Of a DNA stretch of 64,000 bases, positions 10,449 to 20,230 are shown in pieces (the first letter of the stretch is position 1; each line of letters begins with the position of its first letter). The translations under genes were made by a program, and so were the position numbers. Source of the DNA: Prostheceraeus crozeri. Lineage: Eukaryota; Platyhelminthes; Polycladida; Euryleptidae. The DNA lies in NCBI GenBank assembly GCA_907163375.1, contig CAJQUW010006985.1, forward strand, positions 124,001-188,000. The letters run 5' to 3'. The notes beneath the pieces are model-generated. The model was given only the letters and a program-made list of their open reading frames with translations. It did no database searches and was not told the DNA's origin.

Positions 10449-12666
10449 CGGTTGGTGTACAGACATGGGTGTCCAACACCCATGACTGACTTACTTTGTA
10501 AAAATATATGCTTAGGATTGCATTGGTGAAATCTTGATTCACGACTTTGTTAGTAATGCTAAAAGGAAAGCTCATGTCGTTTTATAGAAGAAATTGGTGC
10601 TTCCGTGACCAGCAACTTTGTAAAACTTATTAGAGTAAACACATGGGTGTTAGACACCCAGCACTGTTTCTATGCTTTCTAATTATGACACACGCTGTTG
10701 AATGATAACCTGACAGCAGACAGCCAATCAGAATACATGAAGCAGTCGAATCGAAGATTCTTTTGTATTGTTATCTTAGCCTTGCTTTTTACGTGTATTT
10801 GTGATGTCTTCCCGTGCTACAAAAGTCGCCGCTATTCAGGCTCTCATGCAATATGACGACACTCATGAAGATGATCAAGTTGATGTGATAGCCTGTCTAC
10901 CGTGGACAATGGTGAAACAAGTGAAGATGGATCTGGTGGAGATCACCAAGATGACTTTATTGATTAGGAATATATTCTTGATGTGAACGATTTAGTTGAT
11001 CATGAAATTGACGCTGATGAATTAGTACCTGACAGCGAAGGGATAGAAATGATTCTCTAGCACCAGTTCGCAAGACAACGGAACATTTTCTCCTGAGATT
11101 GAGAGAGTTTGTAACTGCTCCAGAATATCTTACTGTGGATGAGCAACTGCTAGAATTTCATGGCCGTGTGAAATTCCGGCAACACAGCGTCGAAGCCCGG
11201 TAAATTTGGGATCAAGATTTATTGGATCAGTAGCTCAGGTGGAGAATATATTTTCAATGGACTTGTGTATATTGGAGCTGGATCAATCAATGATTCATTT
11301 GTGCGTGATTCAGCTGGCCATGGAGAGGCTGTTGTGAAACAACTGATTGATCCTTTCCTTCACAACGGGAGAAATGTGACTCTTGACAATTTTTTCACAT
11401 CTGTTCATTTAGCTGATGACCTCCGCGCTCGAAACTACCCTTGTGGGAACAATTCGTCGTAATAACAGGCCTGTACCGTCAGTAGCAATTGATGTCATTG
11501 GTCGTATCAAAGGAGATTCGCGGTATTATTTCAGTGATTCCAAAATGCTCTGTTTTGGGATAAAAAAGCCTGCTCTTCTTCTGGATACTTTCAAACCTAC
11601 GATTAGTTCAGCGGAGGAACAAAACGCAGAAAAGCCTTCCACAGTTCAATTCTATAACGCTACTAAGAGTGGTGTTGATATCATCGACAAAAAGATACGA
11701 GCATTTTCTTGTAAGCGAAAATGTCGGCGATGGCCATTTGCAGTGGTCTGCAACTTTCTGGACATTTCCTATATCAATGGATCATTCATGTTCAACAAAG
11801 TGCATGGACAATCAAACGACCGTCTCTCTTTCTTGATTTCCTGCGGCTATCAGCTCGTGGATTCGCAAATCAAGAGTAGAATGCTTATTCCAAAAGCATT
11901 GAAGGAGGAGGTAGTGATGGCGATGCGTTTGTGTGGATACAAAGCAGAAACGCACGTGCACACTGCCCCCACAAAATTGTTACAAAAACCAAAAAGATGT
12001 GAAATGTGTCCTACAAAAGCGGATCGAAAGTCCAAATCCGTTTGTGGAATCTGTAAAAAAGTGATCTGTGTTGAACATTCAGTGAAAGTGTGTATGTCTT
12101 GTTGTGAGAAAGATGATTGAAAATATGTCTGCATTGAAAAATGTGTTTTTGTGTAGGCATATCTCTAATGGAAATCTTATTGACAAGAACTTTTTTGAGA
12201 GATTTCATAATTGAGGATATGAGTTCACATTTTCTAACATCCAAATTACATAGCCTAAGTGCATTCAAGTGCCACACATTAGAACAAACGGGAAAGAGGA
12301 AGCTTTAGGACAGTCTAGCTGCGTATCTCATTTATCGAACAAGCTTTTATCCAATTGCTTAGATAAGCCTAGATAGTAGCTTATATATAAGTAGGCTCAA
12401 ACAGGAGAATTTCACCTAAAAAATCTAACTTTTGTGTTGTCATCGTTTGGGGATAGACAATCTTAAACTTTAGAGACACCCTGTAACAAATCGCAGATTA
12501 CGCAATATGACATTAAAACAATGTACATATACGCACGTAAATGAATTTTATGTCTTATGACTCCTTTTGTTCATTAAAAAAGAAAAATAGTGGATGTTTT
12601 CATATGTGGGTGTCGAACACCCATGTGTGTACTTCAGCTAGTTATACTTTATGTGTACACCAACCG
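10449..12666 (+). mobile_element. piggyBac-type DNA transposon
   Basis: Perfect 13-base terminal inverted repeats, CGGTTGGTGTACA at 10449 and its complement ending at 12666, are flanked by TTAA on both sides (10445-10448, 12667-12670), the hallmark target of piggyBac. The sub-terminal motif GGGTGT-NNN-ACACCC, a 6-bp stem with a 3-base loop, occurs at 10467-10481, 10645-10659 and 12608-12622. These could be transposase-binding sites (inference). The element is 2218 bases and carries a damaged transposase gene. Confidence 0.93.
10804..12120 (+). pseudogene. piggyBac transposase, internally deleted and frameshifted
   Basis: The ATG at 10804 opens an acidic N-terminus ending at 10986; acidic codons continue in another frame to about 11050. 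The catalytic region follows in three frames. The first aspartate is in TVDEQLLEFHGR (codon at 11138), the second in TLDNFFTS (11385), and the third and fourth in SGVDIIDKK (11676 and 11686), so all DDD/D positions of the RNase H-like fold remain. A cysteine-rich C-terminus (CEMCPTKADRKSKSVCGIC, then CVEH and CMSC) is the zinc-binding domain that contacts the ends. Full transposases have about 550-600 residues; here the stretch between the acidic head and TVDEQ is largely missing. At least two frame changes (near 11205 and 11450) and an internal loss make it non-functional. Confidence 0.9.
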
Positions 12667-13397
12667 TTAAAAGCTTCGATTTACTCATGTGACTGATTCT
12701 AACCCAATGATACAGACGTTGGCAGGTGCATCTAAGTGAAAATGCGTGCGATTTATGTGCCGTTATTGTGCATTGCATGAAGCTTAATTTCCATTCTAGA
12801 GGTTTTATTGTTGTCAATTTCTATGCAATAATCTGTAGCTGGAAGTCTGTGATCGCCTGATGTCTATGATGGCATTGTCTTGCGTGCTCTGCCACTGCGC
12901 TATCCATGCTGTTATTTGATAAGCTGCGCTTCTGTTCATTATATCGGAAATTTAAAGGTCTTGACGTCTGACCTACGTAGCTGCCATGACACAGCTTACA
13001 AGTAAACCGGTATGCTAAATGTTTATCAGAGCAAGCAAAACTGTACCCCAAGCGATCACAGATTTCACAATTGTCATGTTTCCTCTTTTCCTTACGACTG
13101 AGACATTGTTTGAGACTAGAGGCAGGCTGGCTTCCCAATTTTACCGGCAAGTCATAATTCTTGATGATTTTATTGATTCTCTTCGTGCATCTATCATTGA
13201 TAAATTTCATCGAAAAGAAGACTTTGTCTTTCTGAATGGTTTCCGAATGCGTTGTAACCTTTTTAGTGTTGAGGTTTGCATTTCGGAAACCATTTTTATC
13301 CAGCCTCTTCTCGACTCTTTCCATAGCTCTTACCAACCCCAGTATTGGTAATCGTACGGAAAGACATTTACATAAATAAATGTTGAAATTCAAATAA

Positions 13398-13662
13398 CTT
13401 TATAGTAACAAGTAACTATAAGAAAAAATACAATTAATGAAGTGACATAAACGTAATTGCCTCGCTACAAGTTGGTCACATTGAAAACCATCATTCTCAA
13501 GTTTGACACCACAATTATAACATACATGTATTTCATCCTTAGAGAGTTCATACATTTTGGTAGCAGAAATTTCCGAGAATGAAGAGGTCGTGGAATTAGT
13601 AGCCCATGCAGGGGATGGTTCTCATCGGAAACAACTTGCCAAACCAACCTCCATCCAATCAC
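13398..13662 (-). CDS. Unassigned minus-strand stretch, two frames open
   Basis: One frame (13662-13465) contains DENHPLHGLL, reminiscent of the tail of some LINE reverse transcriptases. A second, overlapping frame (about 13625-13398) contains SKDEIHVCYNCGVKLENDGF followed by QC, a CxxC...C pattern like half of a zinc ribbon. Only one can be real. It lies just upstream of the PLE fragment on the same strand but shows no continuity with it. A LINE tail or a host exon are both possible. Confidence 0.25.
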
Positions 13663-14050
13663 AGTTCATGGATTTTTCTCATTCCATGTAACTTTACATG
13701 AAACTTCCTGTGAAATGTGTTTTCTCCGCTTTTATGTGATGAATTGTCACATCGCATAATCATGATTTGTTTTCAGGGTTTTTGCTTCGATTTTTGTGAG
13801 AGAGTATAACTGCTTATCATAACTACTTCTGTTTGAAATACATGGATATTATGAATACACTGCATGAGACCCATATAGGATTATCAATCATCTGTCAATT
13901 GCGTAATCCTCCTAAAGTTTGGAAAGAATAAACAAACATGGGTTATTTTTCAACCATGTGCAGTAATATCTTGTCTTTCTACAAGCCAGCGAGTCAATGA
14001 CCACCTCAGTCCACCCGCAGCCAACTCAGTTAGAAGACTGGGTGACCGCT
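13663..14050. other. Non-coding stretch, nothing recognised
   Basis: AT-rich intron-like sequence between the minus-strand fragments and the short inverted-repeat element. No motif seen. Confidence 0.4.
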
Positions 14051-14053
14051 ATA

Positions 14054-14649
14054 GGCCGCTGTCACACAGGAAAAGGCGTCTTATATCTTCCATGTCAATC
14101 GCCTCTTTGACATTCTTCGAAAGGCGTCTTCCAAAAGGCGTGATAAGACGATTTCCATCTGCTGTCGTCCTCCTTCCATCGTCCATCTTCTATCTTCCAC
14201 CTAACGCAGTCACACTAGGGAAATCATTTCCGATACAGTCAGCGCTATTTTTCACTATTTATAGTTGCTATGACTACTGTCTTGATCCTCGTCCTCGTTC
14301 GACATAGTTAACAAAGGCTGTTTTCTGATTGCTTCTCTCCGCAAATGACAGTTTCCTCAATCTTTCCTCAGACGTCACTTCACGTTGTTCTATTTTTTAG
14401 AACAGTCTCGCGGCTGACGCCTGACGGTTTATGGAAATGAACTTCATCAGCCGCATAATTTCATGCCTTATGTCTGATGGACGACGCCTTACGACTTTTC
14501 CTGTGTGACAGCGTGATGGACGATGGAAGATGGAAGATGACTTATGGCTGATGACTTTTTCTGTGTGATAGGTTGTATTCTTTTACATGCAATTGAAAGG
14601 AAATCCCAAAATGAAGATGGAAGACGCCTTGTTCTGTGTGACAGCGGCC
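14054..14649. mobile_element. Short inverted-repeat DNA element (MITE) next to a HEAT exon
   Basis: It starts GGCCGCTGTCACACAGGAAA at 14054 and ends with the inverse (CTGTGTGACAGCGGCC) at 14649, with ATA on both sides (14051-14053, 14650-14652). A further inverted copy of the tip occurs inside at about 14495-14514, and GATGGAAGATGGAAG repeats occur beside it, so the structure is complex or itself nested. It encodes nothing. A 3-base duplication fits the PIF/Harbinger superfamily, but the ATA site is not its usual TWA, so the family is uncertain. Confidence 0.75.
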
Positions 14650-14762
14650 ATAGTCATACATTCTCTTCTCTTGTAAAGCAGTGCAACGCTACTTTCTATC
14701 CCTCTATCATTCATCTACATAACTATGCTCAATATTTCATAATTGTACATGTATTTTTGCAG

Positions 14763-15268
14763 TTGATGAATGGAGGACACGATGGCATATGAATCAAAAG
14801 TTTGCTGACTGCTCCACGGAGGATTTGCTGAGAGATATGGCCGATATGCATGCAACAATTCGTCTTCAAGCCGTGCTCACATGTGCCAAAGCCGCTTCTT
14901 TTGTGCCTCCACCAACTGAAGGCATTCAACTCAACAGTCGGCGTCAAGATTTTGTGGCAACTTTACCGGAGGCGCTGTTTGAAGGTCTGGAGTACATGCT
15001 GGACGACACAAATGAGCATGTCAGAAAAGCCGCCGCTATTGCTCTTTACACTTTGAATAGACCTCTACCAAAGGCAGAGAAACTTCTTCGCATATTTCTT
15101 ATAGAAGGTAGTGCGGTTGATCGATGGGCAGCTGCTCAATGTTTGGCACATTTTGGAGTTTCTGATTGTGAAGTAATTGGCGAGCTTGTGATGCAGTTGA
15201 TGACTTCAGAGGACAGCGTGATTCACGAGCAAGCGACCCATCTGTTGGCTCTTCTTAGCCGCAATACA
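14763..15268 (+). CDS. HEATR4: HEAT-repeat protein, internal exon (HEATR4-like)
   Basis: The exon is bounded by an acceptor (TGTATTTTTGCAG ending at 14762) and a donor (GTAAGT at 15269). It enters in phase 1 and leaves in phase 0, giving 168 intact codons after a shared one. The product is helical and repetitive: STEDLLRDMADMH, then HVRKAAAIALYTLNRPLP, DRWAAAQCLAHFGV and SVIHEQATHLLALLSRNT, each a HEAT-type helix pair with the usual Asp/Arg and Ala/Leu spacing. With the exons at 32730 and 35209 this matches my recollection of the C-terminal half of vertebrate HEATR4, a HEAT-repeat protein of poorly known function. HEAT arrays generally act as protein-binding scaffolds. The next codons of the family, a short block ending before DLSQKLG, are not contiguous and should lie on a separate exon that I did not find. 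An inverted-repeat element ends 113 bases before the acceptor. Confidence 0.75.
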
Positions 15269-17630
15269 GTAAGTCGTAAAGAAAAAGTTGAATAAGAGTA
15301 TGAACTATTAAATGTATTTCACCGTTTTTCTTACTTTCACCAACACAAATGACTACTAGCCACAAATGCAAGCATTTCACGGGTGGGACAGCCTCTGTGC
15401 ATTGGAGAGTTGGTCAGTGTTCGCAAACTGTAGCGCAGTGGTAGATGAGTGAATGTGAAAATGCTCCACTCCGACTTTGACCTTAAATAGGCGCTCCTGA
15501 GGTTCAGGGACCTTGCTTCGAATTTGTGAAATCAGTAGCCAATAGCTGAATGAGCGATTTGATGGCACGAAAATTCAAATTTGAATGCTCAAACTGTGTT
15601 CCTTACTTAATAATGAACATCTATCTTCTCAGCATGGACGTAATGACCACCAACTGCATGACTTTGTGCTATGTCACATGCAGTTCAATGCCGTGTTGAG
15701 CATGCTTTACTGCTTAATAAAGCACACTGCAATATGACTATGAATACATAGACATAAGGTAGGCTACGTCTGAAGGAATGTAAACGCATGAAGATGTGAC
15801 TTTGCAAGTCGACCTTCCTTTGAAGCATTCGCCTGGATTTTATTTGCATACTATATGTATACATGTATTTATTCGATTTAGTACTAGAAGGGCACCATCG
15901 CACGAGTATCGTTAGAGGCGCATAGTAAGTCCTTAATGAAATTTTGAACACATACATAGTATCTGCCTTTAAAAAGTGGTAGCCCGCCATCCCAACATAG
16001 TGGTAGCCCACCACTACTGTAGTGAGATCGGTGGCGCTTCTTCAGACTGGCCGACTCGAACCCTGAACCTTCTGCGCATCTGTGAGGAAGTGCGACCCTT
16101 AAATAGCTCAGCTATTATACTTAAAAAAAGGCGAACTGGATTGAAAACAAACGGCTGATCACATAGAATACATATAGTGCAGAATGAACATTTGCACTTT
16201 AAGTCAGCATAATTCTGATGTGCACCACTAATCAATATTACGCAGTTACGGTCATATAATTCAGAATCTTAAACATTTAAGGCATCTACTCGAATCTTGC
16301 ATGTTATCCAATCCGCGTGGTCAGTCACGTTCGAAAATCGTCGGAATCGTGCATCAATCGTACATGGATCAATTAGGAAATGTTTGTGACAGACACACTT
16401 AGTTTTCAAAGTGGGTAGATGATTCAGTAGTTGTTATCCTTTTTCATCACGTTCATCAAAAACGTTGTGATTGATCCACGTACATCTGGTGAAGTTGCTC
16501 TTGTTGAAAAATGAATGAAATTCCTTTCAATGCGATTATTGTCAATTACATAGGCGAAAGTTGTACAGGTGGCGATGTTCATGAAGCACTTTTTGAAATC
16601 ATTCAATGTCAATTTCAGCAGCAATGTTTTATATTAAAGACTTAATCTACCATCATTCTGTATATATTCAAATTCAGATAAAATGTAAATATACGTTCAT
16701 TGTCACTACGCAATTTTTAAATACTAAAAGGAAGAAAAACAAGCCACAACTGATAAGAACAATTCGAATATCAGATTCTTGATCTTTGTACCTCTTGAAA
16801 AGACTGGTCTGAAAAATTTTGAGGAAATTCAGCAGCTTTGACTCATTTTTCGATTTCCTTTTACAACAAATTTAATTTTTGCATTTGATTTTTGATTTAT
16901 CTAATTACAAAAGAGACGTGTCAACTGATATGAGACGTCTCATACCAGGTAATGGAGATGACACGTACGTTGATCTGAAAATTTGTGTTGTTGATTGTGA
17001 TTTGAAGAGTGTGTTTATCATTGACTTAATGTTTTGTATTGTTGAATTGAAAGGTTGTTTTAATGAATCGGGGAAAATGCAGGTCAGAACACGACGTATG
17101 TCACTTTTATTTTCACACTCAGTCAGATCTCACTCCCAGATTATACTGATAGACGCTGACTACATAATTTGAATCAAGTTGAATCCGTGAGAAGGCTGAA
17201 GGTTCGAAAGAAGCCTTATGGGTTCCCTCAGCCATACAAACGGTTCTGATTATTTTTCTCATTTCATTGAATTTTCTTTTATTACATTGCAAAATAGTCA
17301 AATATCAGTCGCATTTCTTTGATCTACAAATTCTTATTCGTTACTATTCGTCAACTCGTAAACTTTTGTTTGTATTCCCGTGAGCTTCTTGTGGATGTTG
17401 GTTTGTCAAGTATAGCATTTTTGTGATGCACTAGAAAACATCGTCACAGTTCAGCTGACAGGAAGTTGTGACAATAGTGAGGAGGTCACGTGTATCAGAT
17501 TCGAACATCACATTCGATCACAATTGATGGTGGCTGTTAGGAAGTTGTTCATTTTCATGTCGAAAATCGAAGTCGAATCTTCTCCTTGATGAAAAGATAT
17601 TCTGCTAAAATATGTGCACAATTTGTTCTT
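15269..17630. other. Intron sequence of the HEAT gene
   Basis: AT-rich DNA following the donor at 15269. Apart from a SINE-like unit at 15975-16095 I see no defined element. The small open frames on both strands (for example 15685-16014 minus and 16879-17172 plus) have no motifs. Confidence 0.45.
15975..16095 (-). repeat. tRNA-derived SINE-like fragment
   Basis: On the minus strand GGTTCGAGTCG (plus-strand position about 16045-16056) fits the RNA polymerase III B box. The sequence that follows (CTACCACTATGTTGGGATGG) resembles the body of the SINE at 35966-36190. No convincing A box is present, so this is a partial or decayed copy. Confidence 0.4.
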
Positions 17631-17633
17631 AAA

Positions 17634-17732
17634 GGATGCTTCCGCGAGACGGCTCGCATTCTCAAGGAGCAACAGCAGTGCCGATCACTTGTCGATACTT
17701 GAGAATGCGAGCCGGCTCGCGAAATCTACAGG
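17634..17732. repeat. Hairpin with GAGCCGGCTC arms, PLE-like tail
   Basis: CGCGAGACGGCTCGCATTCT at about 17642 is the inverse of AGAATGCGAGCCGGCTCGCG near 17702, with about 40 bases between. The right arm matches the sequence just past the PLE stop codon at 10181-10216. The hairpin is therefore probably a remnant of PLE non-coding sequence in inverted duplicate. It abuts a LINE tail. Confidence 0.6.
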
Positions 17733-17740
17733 TGTGTTTT

Positions 17741-18484
17741 TAATAATAATAATAATAATAAAGAGACTTTATTCACCAATACAACGAGCGGTATATGGCA
17801 TGGTTCACAAATCATGAAAATTTCGAATACTTTATAAAAGAATTGTTGTAAACAGACGATCTCCGTTGAAAGCATAACAATTTTCTCCGAGATCTGATTT
17901 GGGAATCAGTGGATCTGACAATGAAAAATTCAGATAAAGGATGGCATGCAGAAAACCTAGAAACTTTACGAATCAGTCGTGTACAGATGTTATCAAGCAT
18001 TTGATGAAAATCACATTTAAAATTGATATTGGCCCAACGACGAGCAACGCGATCAAGTCGTTCAAGTTTTTTCACATGGGACTTCTTTAGGTCGCAAATA
18101 ACGGGCCAGCAGAAAGAAATATGGGTAAAAACAAGACCAACGTAGGCCTGCCAAACAATATCGCCTTGCCCACAGTTATACCAAATCCGTCTAACTAAAG
18201 ATAGGGACCGGCAACATTTTTTGTACAGGAAATCAAATTGATCGTCCCATTTGTTATCGGAGGAGAAAAACATTCCCAAAATTTTGAGAGAAGGAACATC
18301 TTCAATGACAGTGCCATTCACATGAATATGAGTGGGAGAGGAAGAGGTCGGTCTGCCTGAAATAGTGAGACTCTTGGTTTTTGCTTCATTGATGCGGAGT
18401 TTCTTATTCTGAGCCCACTCGACAAAAATATCAATGTCATCTTGAAAGACAGAAGAGGAAGACGATTTACTGAACTTCTTTCAA
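17741..18484 (-). mobile_element. LINE (non-LTR retrotransposon), 5'-truncated, reverse-transcriptase thumb to 3' end
   Basis: The minus-strand frame from about 18484 to 17812 reads QDDIDIFVEWAQNKKLRINE, then AKTKSLTISG, VPSLKILGMFFSSDNKWDDQ, SLVRRIWYNCGQGD and THISFCWPVICD. This is the thumb and following region of a LINE reverse transcriptase (D-L-W-K-N-S-K, SFKLLG, WN-H). The frame is open for over 200 codons, so the copy is fairly young. After the stop come AATAAA and a (TTA)n tail at 17741-17761, the 3' end. Upstream palm and endonuclease domains are missing, the common 5' truncation of reverse-transcribed copies. Confidence 0.85.
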
Positions 18485-18734
18485 CAATAAATTGTACATA
18501 GATTTTAGCAGCTCATCTTTCGATCATAAATGAAGTCGTATATAGGCGGCAACTGAGCAATCAACTCTATGAGGCTACTACAATCCGCGGAAATCTCTGT
18601 TGCTCAATCAGCATTTCTGCGACCGCTATCAAGGCTTTGAAAATATGCTTTAGGAACAAGAAACATTTGCTCAGACATGAGATTGCTATTGACTTGAACG
18701 AGAAGTACATGATCAAGTGAGTAGTATAGCTCAC

Positions 18735-18990
18735 CTTGCTCATCTTTTACGGACCCGGTTCAGTTTCAGCCTCCCGGATGATCGGGCAGCACGGAGTGGC
18801 CCTTCAGTTCGCTGCTTCCACACGTTCCTATCCGCGGCCATGTCTTCGGTAAGAGACCTGGTCTTCATCCCGCTCTCCACCACAGTTATCCAGCTTGCTC
18901 TTGGCATTCCCTGTCCACGAGGCGCAGGTTCTTGCTTCCAAACTGCTTTGCAGATGTTATCCTCGAGTAGTATCGCAAACAGTAGAATTG
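18735..18990 (-). mobile_element. LINE 3' end of the ORF2, fragment
   Basis: The minus-strand frame ending in TGA at 18740-18742 reads RASWITVVESGMK, TRSLTEDMAADRNVWKQ and RTEGPLRAARSSGR. This matches the C-terminal end of LINE ORF2 proteins of the GRPR-W-D...DL...A-DR-W type. It differs from the LINE at 17741-18484 and is a separate insertion, truncated at its 5' side. Confidence 0.65.
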
Positions 18991-19464
18991 AAAACTAGTG
19001 AATGGTGCTTTCATGGATTTCTTCAATAGTCATTAATAAATATCCACGCTTTCACATTGATATTGAATTTGATATTATACTGATTCATTTATTATTCATG
19101 GTCAATGATTTGCCTACAATTGCAGGTATGTGCCAGATTAACACAACTGTAGCATGGGCAGGAAAACAGACTGATTACATGATGTCATCATAAAACAATG
19201 AGTCGTAGGGAGTTACATCTGGGATGAGATAACAAAGACAGAAAAAAACAGAATTATTTATTGACGTTTATAAATGTTTTATCATATGCAATGCTGCCAA
19301 ATATGTCATGGCCATGCAGATAATAGCGCGTGGAGAAACTGACTTCGTACGCATCATGCATAATTAATACAAATCATCAAACCAGTGGAGATGTAGAAAG
19401 AAGTACCGGCAAATGAAGCTCCAAATTTATAAAAATAGATCAAAAGGATGCGTCACAGGCCGTA

Positions 19465-20227
19465 TAGGAAGGGAGCTACTGACAGTTTCTTCCTAAATTC
19501 ACCCACAAAGGGCTTAATAGCATGGATTTGTAGATCTTGAAACGCTTAATACAAAAATCAAATTCTTAAGTGTCACAGCCAGTCGCTTTCAGTTGTGGGT
19601 AAGGTTGAAGGATTCCCATTGGAATCCAATGGTAAAATTCAAGAAATATTTATGGATTGTGAAACACTTGGCAATATTCCTGCATTTTCTTTTACAGAAA
19701 AGAAGCTATTTATCAGAATGCCATGAAATTTGAAACATGATTGAGTTCAGAACATCAACTTCGATATAAAAGTTGAAGTGAGTCACAAGATTCCGTCTTT
19801 GATGTGTGTGTAGCCTCTACAAAATGATTAGATTTCATGTTTTGACGTAATTTTGGCGATTTTGCTCATTTTGTAGAGGTTCTCAAACATCAAATACTGA
19901 ATCATGTGACTCATTTCAACTTTTATATGGAAGTTGATGTTCTGAACTCAATCATGCTTCAAGTTTCATGACATTCTGATAAATAGTTTCTTTTCTGCAA
20001 AAGAAAATGTACGAATATTGCCAAGTGTTTCACAATTTATAGATATTTCTTGAATTTTACCATCGGATTCCAATGGGAATCCTTTAACCTTACCTATAAC
20101 CGAAAGCGACTGGCTGTAACACCGAAGAATTTAATTTTTGTGTTCAGCGTTTCAAGATCTACAAATTCATGCTATTAAGTCCTTTGTGCGCGAATTTAGG
20201 AAGAAAGTGTCAGTAGCTCCCGGACTA
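19465..20227. mobile_element. Large palindromic (foldback) element, family FB1, copy 2
   Basis: Arms 19465-19845 and 19855-20227 are inverse copies. The left tip is TAGGAAGGGAGCTACTGACA and the right tip is the inverse ending AGCTCCCGGACTA. GTA flanks both sides (19462-19464 and 20228-20230), a possible 3-base target duplication. It matches copy 1 at 1991-2735 over nearly its whole length. It encodes nothing. Confidence 0.85.
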
Positions 20228-20230
20228 GTA

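Larger units (their letters stand above)
10348..12825. mobile_element. Small TIR element with 8-bp target duplication, family M8, copy 1 (host of the piggyBac)
   Basis: It begins CATAGAAAT at 10348 and ends ATTTCTATG at 12825. The identical octamer CAATAATC flanks both sides (10340-10347 and 12826-12833). A second inverted motif, CTAGAATGGAAATT, lies about 30 bases inside each end. Without the inserted piggyBac it would be about 256 bases, and it matches the uninterrupted 248-base copy at 35667-35914. It encodes nothing. An 8-base duplication points to the hAT or P superfamily; the CATAGAA tip does not settle which. Confidence 0.9.
10239..13393 (-). mobile_element. Penelope-like element C-terminal region, split by a nested insertion
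   Basis: The minus-strand frame from 13393 down to 12826 encodes a PLE C-terminus: a linker with paired cysteines (CEICDRLG), then CKLCHGSYVGQTSRPLNFR and AVAEHARQCHH, the GIY-YIG endonuclease block of Penelope-like elements. The frame is interrupted at 12826. The expected family ending (SEANHIKEQRPSLNRKHE) is found at 10245-10300 on the far side of a 2.5-kb insertion, before a TGA at 10239-10241. The reverse transcriptase is missing, so the copy is 5'-truncated. Downstream, 10181-10216 carries a GAGCCGGCTC palindrome also seen at 17640-17730. Confidence 0.8.

Noticed and set aside
11850-12277. Minus-strand open frames of 94 and 88 codons
   Set aside because: They are antisense to the piggyBac transposase C-terminus, whose cysteine pattern identifies the true strand.
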